NCBI GenBank assembly: GCA_023433465.1
Contig: JAEZCR010000126.1
Span: 4,254-68,253, forward strand
DNA from: Pseudomonadota bacterium
GTDB lineage: Bacteria > Pseudomonadota > Gammaproteobacteria > Steroidobacterales > Steroidobacteraceae
Length of the DNA stretch: 64,000 bases
Reading direction: 5' to 3'
Shown piece by piece: positions 1 to 9,282 of the stretch. The stretch's first letter is position 1. The number at the start of each line of letters is the position of its first letter. Made by a program: the position numbers and the translations under genes. Below the pieces are notes generated by a model. It saw only the letters and a program-made list of their open reading frames with translations, was not told where the DNA came from and did not search any database.

Positions 1-303
1 GCGCATCGCCGGCCTCGCGCGTGGCGCGAGGCAGATCGCGGCCTCCCTGCCGATCGTTGATTACCCGCGGGCCCTTTTCACGCGGCCTGCCGAACCATTG
101 ACCCACAAGAGAGCCGATCCCGGAGCGGATGGCGGCAATCATGGTTGACGGTTAACGGCAGCGCCGACCGGAACTGAAGTCCGGCAGCGCGATTCCTCGT
201 TATGCAGGAGCGTTTCTGCGAGCTTCCCCTAACCACTCGCGACGGGAATGATTACTTAATCGCTCCCTCGCGTGCCGGCAGTTTTGGCGAGCCGGCGCGG
301 GAG
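1..303. other. Window-edge region, possible tail of a truncated gene
   Basis: No complete gene is supported here. One frame on the plus strand stays open from base 2 to a TGA at 146-148 (48 codons) and could be the C-terminal end of a gene that begins left of the window, but its composition matches no family I recognise. The rest, up to the stop of the next gene, contains short shadow frames only. I see no RNA gene, repeat or clear terminator. Confidence 0.2.
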
Positions 304-2028
304 TCATCCCGTGAGGGTCCACCGCAGCGAATACCAGTCGCGCCAGGCATCGTCGACCAATGTGTTTCCGCGAACTTCTCCGCTGACGATCGTCCAGACT
401 TCCAGATTGCCGTCAAATCGCGAAAGTGCCGCGATGTGCTGAGGATGCGCGGGCACCTGCACCTCGAGTCGGCCCCAGCGAACCCATCCGCTCGCCTCGG
501 TGCGCGTGTAGAAGAATCCATTATGGTCCGCATTGGGATTTCCCTGCCGAATCGACCAGGCATCGATCGTGTGCGGCTGGCGCGATGCCGCTGCGATCGG
601 CGTTCCCTGATCGAATGTTTCGATACCGACCTGGTACCACCCCCGCTGCGTCTCGCCTTCGTACCAGAAATCACGGATGTTCTCGCTCGGATCGATCGCC
701 AGCACGTGGACGTGCGGCAATTCAGGCTGAACGGAATTGATACCGCCCAGCGGAGGCAAGTGAGATTGCGGAGGCATCTTACGGACGACGGCGGCGAGTT
801 GAGTGGCCGGTGTGAACCAGACATCGCCGAGGGACTCCCATCCGCGCCAGGCGTCCGGCGCCCAGCGGTTGCTGCGGATCGGCTTGTCGTCGCCGACGAC
901 CCAGATCTGCATGTCGAACGGCGAACGCGACACCGCGGCGATGTGCGCACCGGAGAAGAACCTCTGGTCGTCTCCTAACTTCCCCCAGCCGTTCTCGGGC
1001 TTCCATCCGTCCGCGAACCACTTGTGGCGCACGATGCCGTCGACATCCACGCCCCAAACCTCCATGAAATCCTTGTAGCGCGATACCGCCGCAAGCGGTG
1101 CACCAGGCTTGAACACGGCTCCCGGCAGGTCGTACCAGTTCTTCCATGCCCCATCACGGTACCAGATACCGCGAACCATTCCGTCCTTGCCCACGCCCCA
1201 GGCCTCGACGTGATTGGCATCGCGCGACACGACGGCGAGATAACTGTCGCGCTCGAATTCGGGACCTGGCAGTGGCGACCACCCATGCCAGCGGTTGTCA
1301 AAGTGGTTTACGTAGAGCCGCTCGTCGTGTCCGACGGCGAAAAGGTTCATGCGATTCCAGCTCGGGCTCACGGCCGCCAGCCGCGCGCCGGGGAACACGC
1401 ATCGTTCGTGGTGAGTGATGCGGAACACGAGCTCCCATCTACCCTGTTCCTCGTTGCCGATTGTGAGCGTCTTGTCCTTGGTCATGCCGGGCGGAATCTC
1501 GATGTCCGTCGGGTCAAGCAGGAGCTCTCGCGTGCCGACGTGATTGTCCTCGCGCGTCGGCAAGTCGATCAGCCTGATCGCGCTGTTGATGTCCGCGAGC
1601 AGACGCGTCATGCGTGCCGGGCGCGCCAGAGCGAACGATTGGCCGAGACTCGCGGCCGCCGCCAGCTGCACCACGCTCCGGTAGCTGTCCATGTGCTCAT
1701 TGTCTTCTTCCATCACGGTAACGACGATGCAGACGTTGTCGCGATTGAAGATGTTCTGCGGTTCCCACGGCTCGTCGAACGGCCCCCAGAATGGCCGCTC
1801 GTTGTCCGCCACGACCACATCGCCTTCGTCGAAGTTCGTCCAGACACCATAGCGGAAGGTCGTTACGGGCCGGCCCGGAACCGGAGTGACTGCCGGCAGG
1901 CCGCCGGGCGGCGGCGGTGGCGGCGTCAGGTCGGCGACCGTGATCAGGACGTACACCTCGTCGGAGGCCGACCACTCGTTGCTTTCCTCGAGGCACTTGA
2001 TGCTGTGCAGGCGGATCGAAAAACTCAT
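304..2028 (-). CDS. PLL-like beta-propeller (lectin-type) protein with unknown N-terminal domain
   Basis: 574 residues. From about residue 217 to the end there are seven copies of a roughly 50-residue unit. Each opens with a variant of LAAVSR, is followed by a hydrophobic strand containing W and G (EAWGVGKDG, EVWGVDVDG, QIWVVGDD), and ends in a W-rich strand (W..WY.L). This is the signature of PLL-type (Photorhabdus lectin-like) seven-bladed propellers, which bind sugars such as fucose. Residues 1-210 form a separate domain I do not recognise, with a proline-rich linker near residues 35-42. No signal peptide is visible, so export is uncertain. An unusually good ribosome site (GGAGGG) precedes the ATG. 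It may be a carbohydrate-binding or toxin-like protein; the ligand is unknown. Confidence 0.75.
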   Translation of the reverse strand: MSFSIRLHSIKCLEESNEWSASDEVYVLITVADLTPPPPPPGGLPAVTPVPGRPVTTFRYGVWTNFDEGDVVVADNERPFWGPFDEPWEPQNIFNRDNVCIVVTVMEEDNEHMDSYRSVVQLAAAASLGQSFALARPARMTRLLADINSAIRLIDLPTREDNHVGTRELLLDPTDIEIPPGMTKDKTLTIGNEEQGRWELVFRITHHERCVFPGARLAAVSPSWNRMNLFAVGHDERLYVNHFDNRWHGWSPLPGPEFERDSYLAVVSRDANHVEAWGVGKDGMVRGIWYRDGAWKNWYDLPGAVFKPGAPLAAVSRYKDFMEVWGVDVDGIVRHKWFADGWKPENGWGKLGDDQRFFSGAHIAAVSRSPFDMQIWVVGDDKPIRSNRWAPDAWRGWESLGDVWFTPATQLAAVVRKMPPQSHLPPLGGINSVQPELPHVHVLAIDPSENIRDFWYEGETQRGWYQVGIETFDQGTPIAAASRQPHTIDAWSIRQGNPNADHNGFFYTRTEASGWVRWGRLEVQVPAHPQHIAALSRFDGNLEVWTIVSGEVRGNTLVDDAWRDWYSLRWTLTG

Positions 2029-2229
2029 TTGCCCTCCGTGGCAGAGTCTCTTGGAATTCCATTCGTGCGCAAGGCCGGTAGTCAGGCATACATTACTACC
2101 GGCGGGACCTGATCGATTGGGAATCGTGTTGCGCAGTGCAGCGCGTCCGAGCTATCTACTCGCCAGATCAACTCACCTAGGGCGTCCTGCCGCTGCGCGG
2201 AGGCGATATCCTGCGCCGCACCAGCAGCC

Positions 2230-3999
2230 TCACTCGCCCAGCGCCGCGTACTTCACGATTCTGAACCGGGCGCCCTGCGCCGCGCGGATTCGTTCGGCCA
2301 GTTTGTCGTGCAACTCCGGCTTCCACGTCGTCCATTGCGCGAAGAACGCGCCCACCGCCGCCGCGTCACCCTCGGATTGCAGTCGCAGGACTTCCTTCAG
2401 CAACGACTCGATCGTCTCGACGTAGCGGTCGTAGTGGATAGTCAGCCGGGCGGTCGCGGGATCGGCGCTCAGCAGGCCTTTGTCGAGGAACCAGTTGAAC
2501 TGCACGAGCTGCATGGTCTGGTAAGGCTGATCGCTGCGCGGCTTCACGTTCTGCAGCGTGCGCTTGATGCCGCTCGCCTGGACCGCACGCAGCGAGGGAT
2601 GTCTCATCCGGTGCAGCGCGAACAGCGAGACGAGATCCGACTTCATCTCCTCCATCGCATCCGCGTGAGTGCCCAGGGCCACGTCCAGCGTGCGTCCCTG
2701 CCTGTCGCGATCCGGGCCCAGGTAGTGGCCGATCTCATGCCACAAGGTGCGCAGGAAATTGCCCTCGGCCTTCAGATCCTCCGCGTGCGCGTCGGCGGTG
2801 GCGGCGCGCCAGATGCGCTCGTCCGCGGCGAACAGCACCGGGTTCTTCATGATGTTGGCGCGCAGCAGGATGGTCCGGCCGTAACGGCGCGAGAACAGCG
2901 CGTCGTTCGGCAGGATGGTCGCGGTGTTGGTGCCGCGCGCCTGGCCGAAATCCGCGATGACGTCGTAGACACCGACGGGGATGTCGTCGCGCACGCGCTT
3001 GCGCGGCTCGTACGGCAGCGCGTCCTCGATCGACTGCAGTCCGCCGAGCGCCTTGCGCAGTTCTTCGGACGCGGCCTCGTCGCGCAACAGGATGCTCATG
3101 CCGTGGAAGGCCTTAACGCCGAACAACGCGTCGTCGTAGGTTTCGTATGCGCCGATCTGCGCGTTCAGCCGCGCGAAACGGCCCGTGACCCACGACGCAT
3201 CGCCTGACTCGTAGTCGTTCGAAACGAGATCGCGGGCACGGTTGCGCAGGTAACGCGCGAATTCGGCGTCCGAGGACTCGATCTTGTCGGCCGCGCTCAT
3301 CAGCAACGCGAACGCCCGCGTCATTTCCTGTGGATAGGCGATGGCGTACGGCACTGCATAGAAAGTTTCCGCGGAGGCGCGTTTCGCGAGCGCCTGCAGA
3401 CTCTCCGTCCGCCCTGGATGCAATTCCCGGATCAGCGGGTATTTCTTCAGCGTCGCGAGATCAGCGTCGACGTTCGCGCGCGTCGCGCGCCGGACGACGG
3501 TGCGCTCCCCGAGGATGTCGTCGCGCAGGTCCGGATGTGCGGATAGAAATCCATCTACCTGCTCCTTCGCGGCGCCCGGTGGATAGACATTCCTGCCCGG
3601 CGCCTGCTCCGCGACCGGCAGGAAGGGCACGCGCCGGTTGTCGAGCGTGGTCGCGATCGGGCCCTGGTTCAGCCGGTAGAGCTCGAGGAGGTTGCGCGTG
3701 GCGACCGGCTTTCCGAGTTTTTCATGCAGCGACGTCAGGTTGGCCAGCGCGCGCTCCGATTCTGCATGTCGCGAACGTTCGTACAGCGTCTGCATGATCT
3801 GGCCGGCCGCGAGCAGATCGTGCAACGCGGCACGTTCCGCGTCCGTCAACGCGTTCAGCGGCGGCGCGAGCCTGATCGTTTCCGTCTTCGCGAGGATCTC
3901 GGCGGATTGCGCTTCGGTCCAGTATCCGGGCGGCAACGTCGACTGCGCCTGCGAGGCGGTGGTCACGCAAACGAGAAACAGGAAGATGGCGGGACGCAT
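2230..3999 (-). CDS. Exported zinc metallopeptidase, M49 (dipeptidyl-peptidase III)-like
   Basis: 589 residues from the chosen ATG. The frame is open 47 codons further upstream, but this ATG starts a clear Sec signal peptide (MRPAIFLFLVCVTTASQAQS) and is preceded by GGAG. The zinc motif H421-E422-I-G-H425 is followed 25 residues later by an E-E-M-K-S-D segment (E449/E450) that would supply the third ligand, as in gluzincins. Length and arrangement resemble M49-type peptidases or the related NUDIX-associated family, although the classical M49 motif carries one more residue. Expected role: periplasmic cleavage of peptides. It stands alone, 201 bp from the propeller gene's start, and is divergent from the GFA gene. 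The peptidase call is good; the exact family is less sure. Confidence 0.75.
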   Translation of the reverse strand: MRPAIFLFLVCVTTASQAQSTLPPGYWTEAQSAEILAKTETIRLAPPLNALTDAERAALHDLLAAGQIMQTLYERSRHAESERALANLTSLHEKLGKPVATRNLLELYRLNQGPIATTLDNRRVPFLPVAEQAPGRNVYPPGAAKEQVDGFLSAHPDLRDDILGERTVVRRATRANVDADLATLKKYPLIRELHPGRTESLQALAKRASAETFYAVPYAIAYPQEMTRAFALLMSAADKIESSDAEFARYLRNRARDLVSNDYESGDASWVTGRFARLNAQIGAYETYDDALFGVKAFHGMSILLRDEAASEELRKALGGLQSIEDALPYEPRKRVRDDIPVGVYDVIADFGQARGTNTATILPNDALFSRRYGRTILLRANIMKNPVLFAADERIWRAATADAHAEDLKAEGNFLRTLWHEIGHYLGPDRDRQGRTLDVALGTHADAMEEMKSDLVSLFALHRMRHPSLRAVQASGIKRTLQNVKPRSDQPYQTMQLVQFNWFLDKGLLSADPATARLTIHYDRYVETIESLLKEVLRLQSEGDAAAVGAFFAQWTTWKPELHDKLAERIRAAQGARFRIVKYAALGE

Positions 4000-4159
4000 G
4001 CAGCTCACTCCGCGGGGTTCGGCTGGGTGCCGAGTCTGCCCGGTTTCCGCGAATCGCGAAATTCTCCCGGACGATTGCGCAAGAACGCCGGACGGCGAGT
4101 CATTCAGCAGGCCGCCGCACGCGGGTACAGTGCCACTCAATCAATTAGGAGTGACGACG

Positions 4160-4582
4160 ATGACGCATTCGAGCAGCTGCTTCTGCGGCGAAGTGAAATT
4201 CGAAGTGACCGGCGAGCCGGTGGCCATGGGCTACTGCCACTGCTTCTCGTGCCGCCAGTGGTCCGCGGGTCCCGTCAACGCGTTCACGCTCTGGCAACCG
4301 GATGCGCTCGAGGTGACGCAGGGTTCCGCCAGCATCGGCCGGTTCAACAAGACGCCGGGCAGCACGCGCCAGTGGTGCACGAAGTGCGGAGGGCACCTGT
4401 TCACGGATCATCCGGGCTTCGGACTCGTCGACGTGTACGCCGCGCTGCTGCCCCAGCTGCGCTTCGAGCCCGGCGTGCACGTCAACTACGCGGAAACGGT
4501 GCTGCGCATCCACGACGGCAAGCCGAAGCTCCAGGATTTTCCGAAGGAGCTGGGCGGATCGGGCATCAGCGTTCCCGAGTGA
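4160..4582 (+). CDS. GFA-family zinc protein (CENP-V/GFA domain)
   Basis: 140 residues. The start is the ATG after TAGGAGTGACGACG; a much longer open frame upstream is a shadow of the divergent peptidase. The N-terminus contains CFCGEVKF, then YCHCFSCRQWS, and later QWCTKCGGHLF. These are the paired cysteine clusters that bind two zinc ions in the GFA (glutathione-dependent formaldehyde-activating, CENP-V/GFA) fold. Family members are small cytosolic proteins, and formaldehyde-glutathione chemistry has been shown for only a few, so the substrate here is unknown. The 3-prime end overlaps the convergent exported hydrolase by 17 bp, and a short palindromic repeat lies just past the stop. Confidence 0.85.
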   Translation: MTHSSSCFCGEVKFEVTGEPVAMGYCHCFSCRQWSAGPVNAFTLWQPDALEVTQGSASIGRFNKTPGSTRQWCTKCGGHLFTDHPGFGLVDVYAALLPQLRFEPGVHVNYAETVLRIHDGKPKLQDFPKELGGSGISVPE

Positions 4583-5588
4583 AGACGGTGCCTGGCACGG
4601 AAATTCCGGGAGAAGGCGGACCGCCGACCCACAGGTCGTTGATGGTCGCGAAGTGATCGGATCCGACGCTTTCCCCCACCTTCACTTCGTTCACGCCCAT
4701 CGCTCCCGCGATGAGGCATTGATCGATGCGGATACGCAGGAATGAGGGCAAGCCCGAAGACCAGGTAGTTAGCAGGCCGCGCCCGGCGGCACAGTCATGC
4801 ACGGCGGAACGTTTCAGCAGGTCGCGAAAGTGACTCGACCACGGCGTCACGTTGAAGTCGCCGACGGCGGCGCAGGCGTGCGGGCATGCCGCAAGATCCC
4901 CGCCCAACGAGGCAAGCTGCGCATTTCGCTTCCGCGCCGTGGCCGGCACCACCGGCCATGAAAGGTGGGCGGCATGGAGGCGGAAAGTCCGATCGCCGAG
5001 ATCGACGTCCGCGCGCGCGCCGACCGGCAATGCGCCATCCATCGCCGGCTCCGGCGCGATGAGCGGCCAGCGGCTGAGGATCGCGACGCCCCAGATCCCA
5101 TCTCGCTCCGCCAGGTACCGGTGCGGCATTTTCGGCAGCAACGCCGCGAGTTCCTCGGCTCGCGACAATGGCGACAATTCCGCGAGCACGACGACGTCGG
5201 CGTCGAGCGAGTCCAGATAGGCGGCGACGCCCGGCAGTGCGTCATTGCCGATGTGCACGTTGAACGAAACCACCCGCACCGGGCGCGCATTCGATGGCTT
5301 CGGTGGTCCGACTCCGAAGAACGCGCCATACATGGGCCAGACACTGAGGACGAGCCCGATGACCGCGACGCCCGCGATGCGCCACCGGCGCAATGCGAGA
5401 GCGACGACCAGCGCGAGGATCAGCAGGCCGGCGAAGTGGGCGCGGAAAGTGACGAGCATCTCGCCCGGCCAGAACCAACGGCCGGTATATGCGAGCAACG
5501 TGGCGAGAAAGATTGCGCCCGTGGCGAGCGCCAGGCGTCTCGCCATGAAGGACGCGCTCATGCGCCTCATGTTGCCCGACGCTAACAA
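4566..5588 (-). CDS. Membrane-anchored endonuclease/exonuclease/phosphatase (EEP) family protein
   Basis: 340 residues. Three hydrophobic segments lie in the first ~100 residues (about 18-36, 48-66, 72-92). An EEP fold follows: VVSFNVHIGND (metal-binding N), VVVLAELSP (E), GVAILSRWP, AVGDFNVTPWS (D and N) and a C-terminal VGSDHFATI (D-H). This matches the membrane-linked EEP proteins common in proteobacteria; the substrate (phosphodiester, sphingolipid or nucleic acid) cannot be told. Alternative starts lie at codons 7, 10 and 15. The last residues (PGTVFTRER) are encoded by a short palindromic repeat and by the overlap with the GFA gene, so the natural protein may once have ended earlier. 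Confidence 0.8.
   Translation of the reverse strand: MLASGNMRRMSASFMARRLALATGAIFLATLLAYTGRWFWPGEMLVTFRAHFAGLLILALVVALALRRWRIAGVAVIGLVLSVWPMYGAFFGVGPPKPSNARPVRVVSFNVHIGNDALPGVAAYLDSLDADVVVLAELSPLSRAEELAALLPKMPHRYLAERDGIWGVAILSRWPLIAPEPAMDGALPVGARADVDLGDRTFRLHAAHLSWPVVPATARKRNAQLASLGGDLAACPHACAAVGDFNVTPWSSHFRDLLKRSAVHDCAAGRGLLTTWSSGLPSFLRIRIDQCLIAGAMGVNEVKVGESVGSDHFATINDLWVGGPPSPGISVPGTVFTRER
4582..4600. repeat. Short palindromic repeat GTGCCTGGCAC between convergent genes
   Basis: Bases 4588-4598 form a GTGCC-T-GGCAC hairpin within AAGACGGTGCCTGGCACGG. It lies just past the GFA stop codon and inside the 3-prime end of the opposing EEP gene, where it encodes the tail PGTVF. Words of this type are, to my recollection, dispersed intergenic repeats in several high-GC gammaproteobacteria; only one copy is visible in this window, so the repeat status is inference. 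Confidence 0.4.
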
Positions 5589-5610
5589 CCCGTCAAGCGG
5601 CGCGCGGCGA

Positions 5611-6360
5611 TCAGGGCTTCAACCCGGCCGCGATCCGCTGAACCTCTTCCGGAGACCGCTCACCACTGAGCGGTGTTCCCGGCATCAGGAATCTTCCCAT
5701 CGCCAGTCCGCCCACCAGCACGGGCTCGAAGCCGATATCGCGAATGAGGCCGGAGGCGATCTCGATGGCCTCCTTGTCGTCGCCCGCGATCGGCATGCCC
5801 TTGCGCTCGGTGTCCTTGTGCGCGCTGCCCATGCGCGCGGCGCCGACCGCGTTGAACGCGCGCACGATGCGCGCGCCGGGCAGCAGTTGCGCGGACACGA
5901 GGCCCGCGCCTTCCGCCCGCGCGCGATCGGCGATTTCGCCATCACGGTGTGGAAACGGATTGCAAGTATCGATCACGACCTTGCCCTTCATGGCGTCGCC
6001 GAGCGTCTTGCCGAGCTCGGGCAGCGCGCCGTAAGGCACCGCCAATACGATCACCTCGCCGAACTCCGCGGCCTCGCGGGGACTACCGGCGCGCGCATTC
6101 GCGCCGACCTGACCGGCGAGTTTCTTGTCGTGCTCGAGATCGCGAGACGAGAACATCACGTGATGGCCGGCCTCGGCCCAGACACGCCCGAGCGCGCCGC
6201 CGACATTGCCGGAGCCGATCATGCCGATCTTCACTTTGTGGCCGGCCGCGGCGCGTGTTCGCCCGGCGAGCACCAGCGACGTGAGCGCGGCGCTGCCGAT
6301 GGCCTTGAGCAGGTCACGGCGGGAAGACATGGAGTGATGGCGGTGAGCGTGTGTCTTCAT
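5611..6360 (-). CDS. Exported NADPH-dependent F420 reductase-like oxidoreductase
   Basis: 249 residues. The N-terminus has a twin-arginine signal (SRRDLLKAIGSAALTSLVLA, residues 13-32). A Rossmann fold typical of the NADP oxidoreductase, coenzyme F420-dependent family follows (KIGMIGSGNVGGALG), then VIVLAVPYGALPELG and VVIDTCNPFPHRDGE. Such proteins normally act in the cytosol on flavin, F420 or ferric substrates; a Tat signal on one suggests it is folded with its nucleotide and exported. Starts are possible at 6360 or, just before the Tat motif, at 6330; neither has a strong ribosome site. It is divergent from the M28 peptidase. No F420 biosynthesis gene is in view, so F420 use is not implied. 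Confidence 0.75.
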   Translation of the reverse strand: MKTHAHRHHSMSSRRDLLKAIGSAALTSLVLAGRTRAAAGHKVKIGMIGSGNVGGALGRVWAEAGHHVMFSSRDLEHDKKLAGQVGANARAGSPREAAEFGEVIVLAVPYGALPELGKTLGDAMKGKVVIDTCNPFPHRDGEIADRARAEGAGLVSAQLLPGARIVRAFNAVGAARMGSAHKDTERKGMPIAGDDKEAIEIASGLIRDIGFEPVLVGGLAMGRFLMPGTPLSGERSPEEVQRIAAGLKP

Positions 6361-6491
6361 ACCTGCACTCTAGCGGAACTGCCCGAAACCGACGCGGGCC
6401 GTGCGACGAGTCGAGACGAGCCGCTGGTGCGACGCGGCAGCCCGCGGCCAAGACGCTGGACTTGTTTGATCGGCATATGGACCATGGACGC

Positions 6492-8150
6492 ATGAGCACC
6501 AATACATCCACTATTTCAGCATCTTTCATTTCGACGCTGCTCGTCACCACGTTCGCCCTCGCGCAAACGCCCGCCCCGGACTTTTCGGCGGACCGGTTCC
6601 GCGCGCACGTGGAGTTCATGGCGGACGACCTCCTGGAAGGCCGCGATACGGGCTCCAAGGGCCACGAAATCGCCGCGCGCTACGTCGCGTCCCAGCTCGC
6701 CTCGTACGGACTCGAGCCGGGCGGCGATGACGGCACCTGGTTCCAGCGCGTGACGTTCCAGAAAACCACGCGCGGCGCAGATCGCGGCGGGATCACCCTC
6801 TCCGGCCCGGGCGGCGAACGCAAGTTCGCCCATGCGGACAACGTGCTCGTCGGCATGCACCCGCGCGAGCCGAACCTCGACGTGTCGGCGCCCCTCGTGT
6901 TCGTGGGGTACGGCCTCGAAGACAAACTACTCGGACTCGACGATTACAAGGGTCTGGACGTCAAGGGCAAGATCGTCGTCGTGTTGCGCGGGTTTCCGAA
7001 GGGCATGCCGAGCGAGGAAGGCGCGAACGCCAGCGCCATGAAGGGTCTCAACGCGCAGAAGCATGGCGCCATCGGCATGCTGAGCCTGCAAACCCTGCAA
7101 TCGGAGAAAGCCTTCCCGTGGGAGCGCATCCTCGAATACGCAAACGACCCCGACTTCGCCTGGGTGCAGCCCGACGGCCAGGCCTTCGACGAAGCGCCAT
7201 ACATTCGCGCGCGCGGCATTCTGAATGGCCCGGCGGCTGAGGCGCTATTCGCCGGCGCGCCGCGTACGCTGGCCGACATCAGGAAAGAGGCCGACAAGCC
7301 CAAGGGCATGCCGCGTGGCTTCAACCTGAAGACACGCGCCGCCGTTCGTACCACCGCGACCTGGGAACGTGTCTCCAGCCCCAACGTGATCGGAATCCTG
7401 AAGGGCTCCGACCCTGAACTTTCGAAGCAGTACACCGTGCTGTCGGCTCACCTGGACGGCCTGGGCATCAAGGATGTGGCGGGCGCGGACGGCGCGAACG
7501 CGGATCGCATCCACAATGGCGCGCTCGACAATGCCGCCGGGGTCGCGACGCTGCTCGAAGTGGCGCGCGCCGCCGCGATGGATCCGAACAAGGCGCGCCG
7601 TTCGATGATCTTCATCGCAACCACCGGCGAGGAGTACGGCTTGCTGGGCGCCGACTATTACGCGCGCCATCCCACCGTGCCCATCGGCCAGATCGTCGGC
7701 AACGTCGATCTCGACATGCCGCTGCTGCTGTATCCGTTCACGGACGTGGTCGCCTTCGGCGCCGGTCACTCCACGATCGGCCCGATGGTCGAGAAAGCCG
7801 TCGCGCCGATGAACATCAAACTGACGCCGGACCCGTGGCCCGAGCAGGGTGTCTTCACGCGTTCGGATCACTATCAGTTCGTGAAACAGGGTGTGCCCGC
7901 GGTGTTCCTGGCCACCGGCACCGCCAATGGCGGCGACAAGTTCTGGGGTGAATTCCTCGGCGGCAACTATCACAGCCCGCGCGACGACCTCGCGCAGAAG
8001 ATCGACTGGCAGGCCGGCGCGCGTTTCGTGGAAGCGAACTACCGCATCACCCGCGCGTTGTCGGATTCGGATGCGCCTCCGCTGTGGTTCAAGGGCAACT
8101 ATTTCGGAGATACGTTCGCGCCCGGCGCGGCGCGTGCGACCAGCCCCTGA
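6492..8150 (+). CDS. Exported M28-family zinc aminopeptidase with PA domain
   Basis: 552 residues from the ATG that starts a hydrophobic signal (ISASFISTLLVTTFALAQ); the frame is open further upstream without signal character. Residues ~90-270 correspond to a protease-associated insert. The co-catalytic M28 ligands are all present: H320 (SAHLDG), D346 (NGALDNAAG), E380/E381 (TTGEEYG), D406 (NVDLDMP) and H460 (RSDHYQF). Family members remove N-terminal residues from peptides in the periplasm or outside the cell. It is convergent with the serine hydrolase (43 bp apart). Nothing appears missing. The precise start is the least certain point, since the upstream Shine-Dalgarno is weak. Confidence 0.9.
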   Translation: MSTNTSTISASFISTLLVTTFALAQTPAPDFSADRFRAHVEFMADDLLEGRDTGSKGHEIAARYVASQLASYGLEPGGDDGTWFQRVTFQKTTRGADRGGITLSGPGGERKFAHADNVLVGMHPREPNLDVSAPLVFVGYGLEDKLLGLDDYKGLDVKGKIVVVLRGFPKGMPSEEGANASAMKGLNAQKHGAIGMLSLQTLQSEKAFPWERILEYANDPDFAWVQPDGQAFDEAPYIRARGILNGPAAEALFAGAPRTLADIRKEADKPKGMPRGFNLKTRAAVRTTATWERVSSPNVIGILKGSDPELSKQYTVLSAHLDGLGIKDVAGADGANADRIHNGALDNAAGVATLLEVARAAAMDPNKARRSMIFIATTGEEYGLLGADYYARHPTVPIGQIVGNVDLDMPLLLYPFTDVVAFGAGHSTIGPMVEKAVAPMNIKLTPDPWPEQGVFTRSDHYQFVKQGVPAVFLATGTANGGDKFWGEFLGGNYHSPRDDLAQKIDWQAGARFVEANYRITRALSDSDAPPLWFKGNYFGDTFAPGAARATSP

Positions 8151-8193
8151 GTGGATAGCGGAAAGTAGATAGCGACCCGGCGAACGGGTCGCG

Positions 8194-9282
8194 TCACTTG
8201 CCCGGCGCCAGCCCGAAAGCGATCGCACTCAGATCACGGCTGAGCTCGGCGAGCGGCACCGGCAACAGGTTCGCGAGCAGGACGATGGTGACATCGTCGT
8301 CCGGATAGATCAGCAGATCGCTCGCGTAGCCGGTCGTGCCGCCGGCGTGAAATACCATGCGACGCCCGTGCGTCTGCGGGGATGGCGCCAGGAGCTGCCA
8401 TCCGTATCCATATGCTCCGTGGGTGGCTGACCACATCTGGTCGACCTGCGCGCGTGGCAGCACTGCTCCGGAACGAAGCGCACGATCCCACTTCAGCAAG
8501 TCATCGAGCGTCGAATAAATCGCGCCGGCCGAGAAGAGCCACGAGGCATCGACGTAATCCGCGTTCGCGAACACCTTGCCGTCCGGGCGATATCCGCTGG
8601 CGCGCCGCGCGATCACCGCGGAGTTCGATTCCAGGCCACTGTCGCGCATTCCAAGGGGAACGAATATCTCCTCCTCCAGCAGACGTTCATAAGGCTTGCC
8701 GCCCACCTTCTCGAGAATGACTCCCAGCAGGATATAGCCCGAGTTGCTGTATGAGTATCTGGCGCCCGGCGCGAACTCCAGCGGAAGATCGCGGAATTCC
8801 GCGACGAGCCCCGAAAGCGTGCGACGCTGTCGCACCTTCTGCAGGAAGTCCGGCGCGCGCGCATAGTCCGTGATGCCAGCGGTGTGAGTCAGCAGGTGAT
8901 GCACACTGATGGCCTGCCAGTGTTCGGGACAGGGATCGAGATGCTTGCAGATGAGATCGTCCGTGCGAAGCCGGCCTTGTTGCGCAAGTTTGAGGACCAG
9001 CGCGGCGGTGAAGGTCTTGGTCACCGAGGCGATGGGAAACCGGGTGGTCGTGCCGTTCGGAATCTGCCATTCATGGTTGGCCATGCCATAGGCACGCGAG
9101 AACAGCGGTGTGCCGCCGCGCGCGATGAGCACGACGCCGCTGAATTTTCCCGCGTCCGCCTGCGCCTGCATGTACGCGTGCGCGCGGTCGGCAACTTCCA
9201 TTGCCGAAGGTTTGTCGGCCGACACGTTTCCGGAACACGCGGGCAACATGAGCAGGAGTGCAACGAGATTCGCGTTCTTCAT
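8194..9282 (-). CDS. Lipoprotein serine hydrolase, beta-lactamase/class C fold
   Basis: 362 residues. A lipobox LPAC (C16) suggests an outer-membrane or inner-membrane lipoprotein. The three motifs of the penicillin-binding/beta-lactamase-related family are intact: S86-V-T-K89, Y178-S-N180, and H312-A-G314 in place of KTG. Such proteins act as esterases, D-aminopeptidases or peptidoglycan-related hydrolases; drug resistance should not be assumed. Its ATG overlaps the stop of the upstream membrane protein gene by 4 bp, and that gene overlaps the sigma factor gene, so all three are very likely one translationally coupled operon. That links this hydrolase to the sigma factor's regulon. Confidence 0.9.
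   Translation of the reverse strand: MKNANLVALLLMLPACSGNVSADKPSAMEVADRAHAYMQAQADAGKFSGVVLIARGGTPLFSRAYGMANHEWQIPNGTTTRFPIASVTKTFTAALVLKLAQQGRLRTDDLICKHLDPCPEHWQAISVHHLLTHTAGITDYARAPDFLQKVRQRRTLSGLVAEFRDLPLEFAPGARYSYSNSGYILLGVILEKVGGKPYERLLEEEIFVPLGMRDSGLESNSAVIARRASGYRPDGKVFANADYVDASWLFSAGAIYSTLDDLLKWDRALRSGAVLPRAQVDQMWSATHGAYGYGWQLLAPSPQTHGRRMVFHAGGTTGYASDLLIYPDDDVTIVLLANLLPVPLAELSRDLSAIAFGLAPGK

Noticed and set aside
8194..9282. Calling the serine hydrolase an antibiotic-resistance beta-lactamase
   Set aside because: The motif triad also fits esterases and D-aminopeptidases, it is a lipoprotein, and HAG replaces KTG; resistance is not supported.
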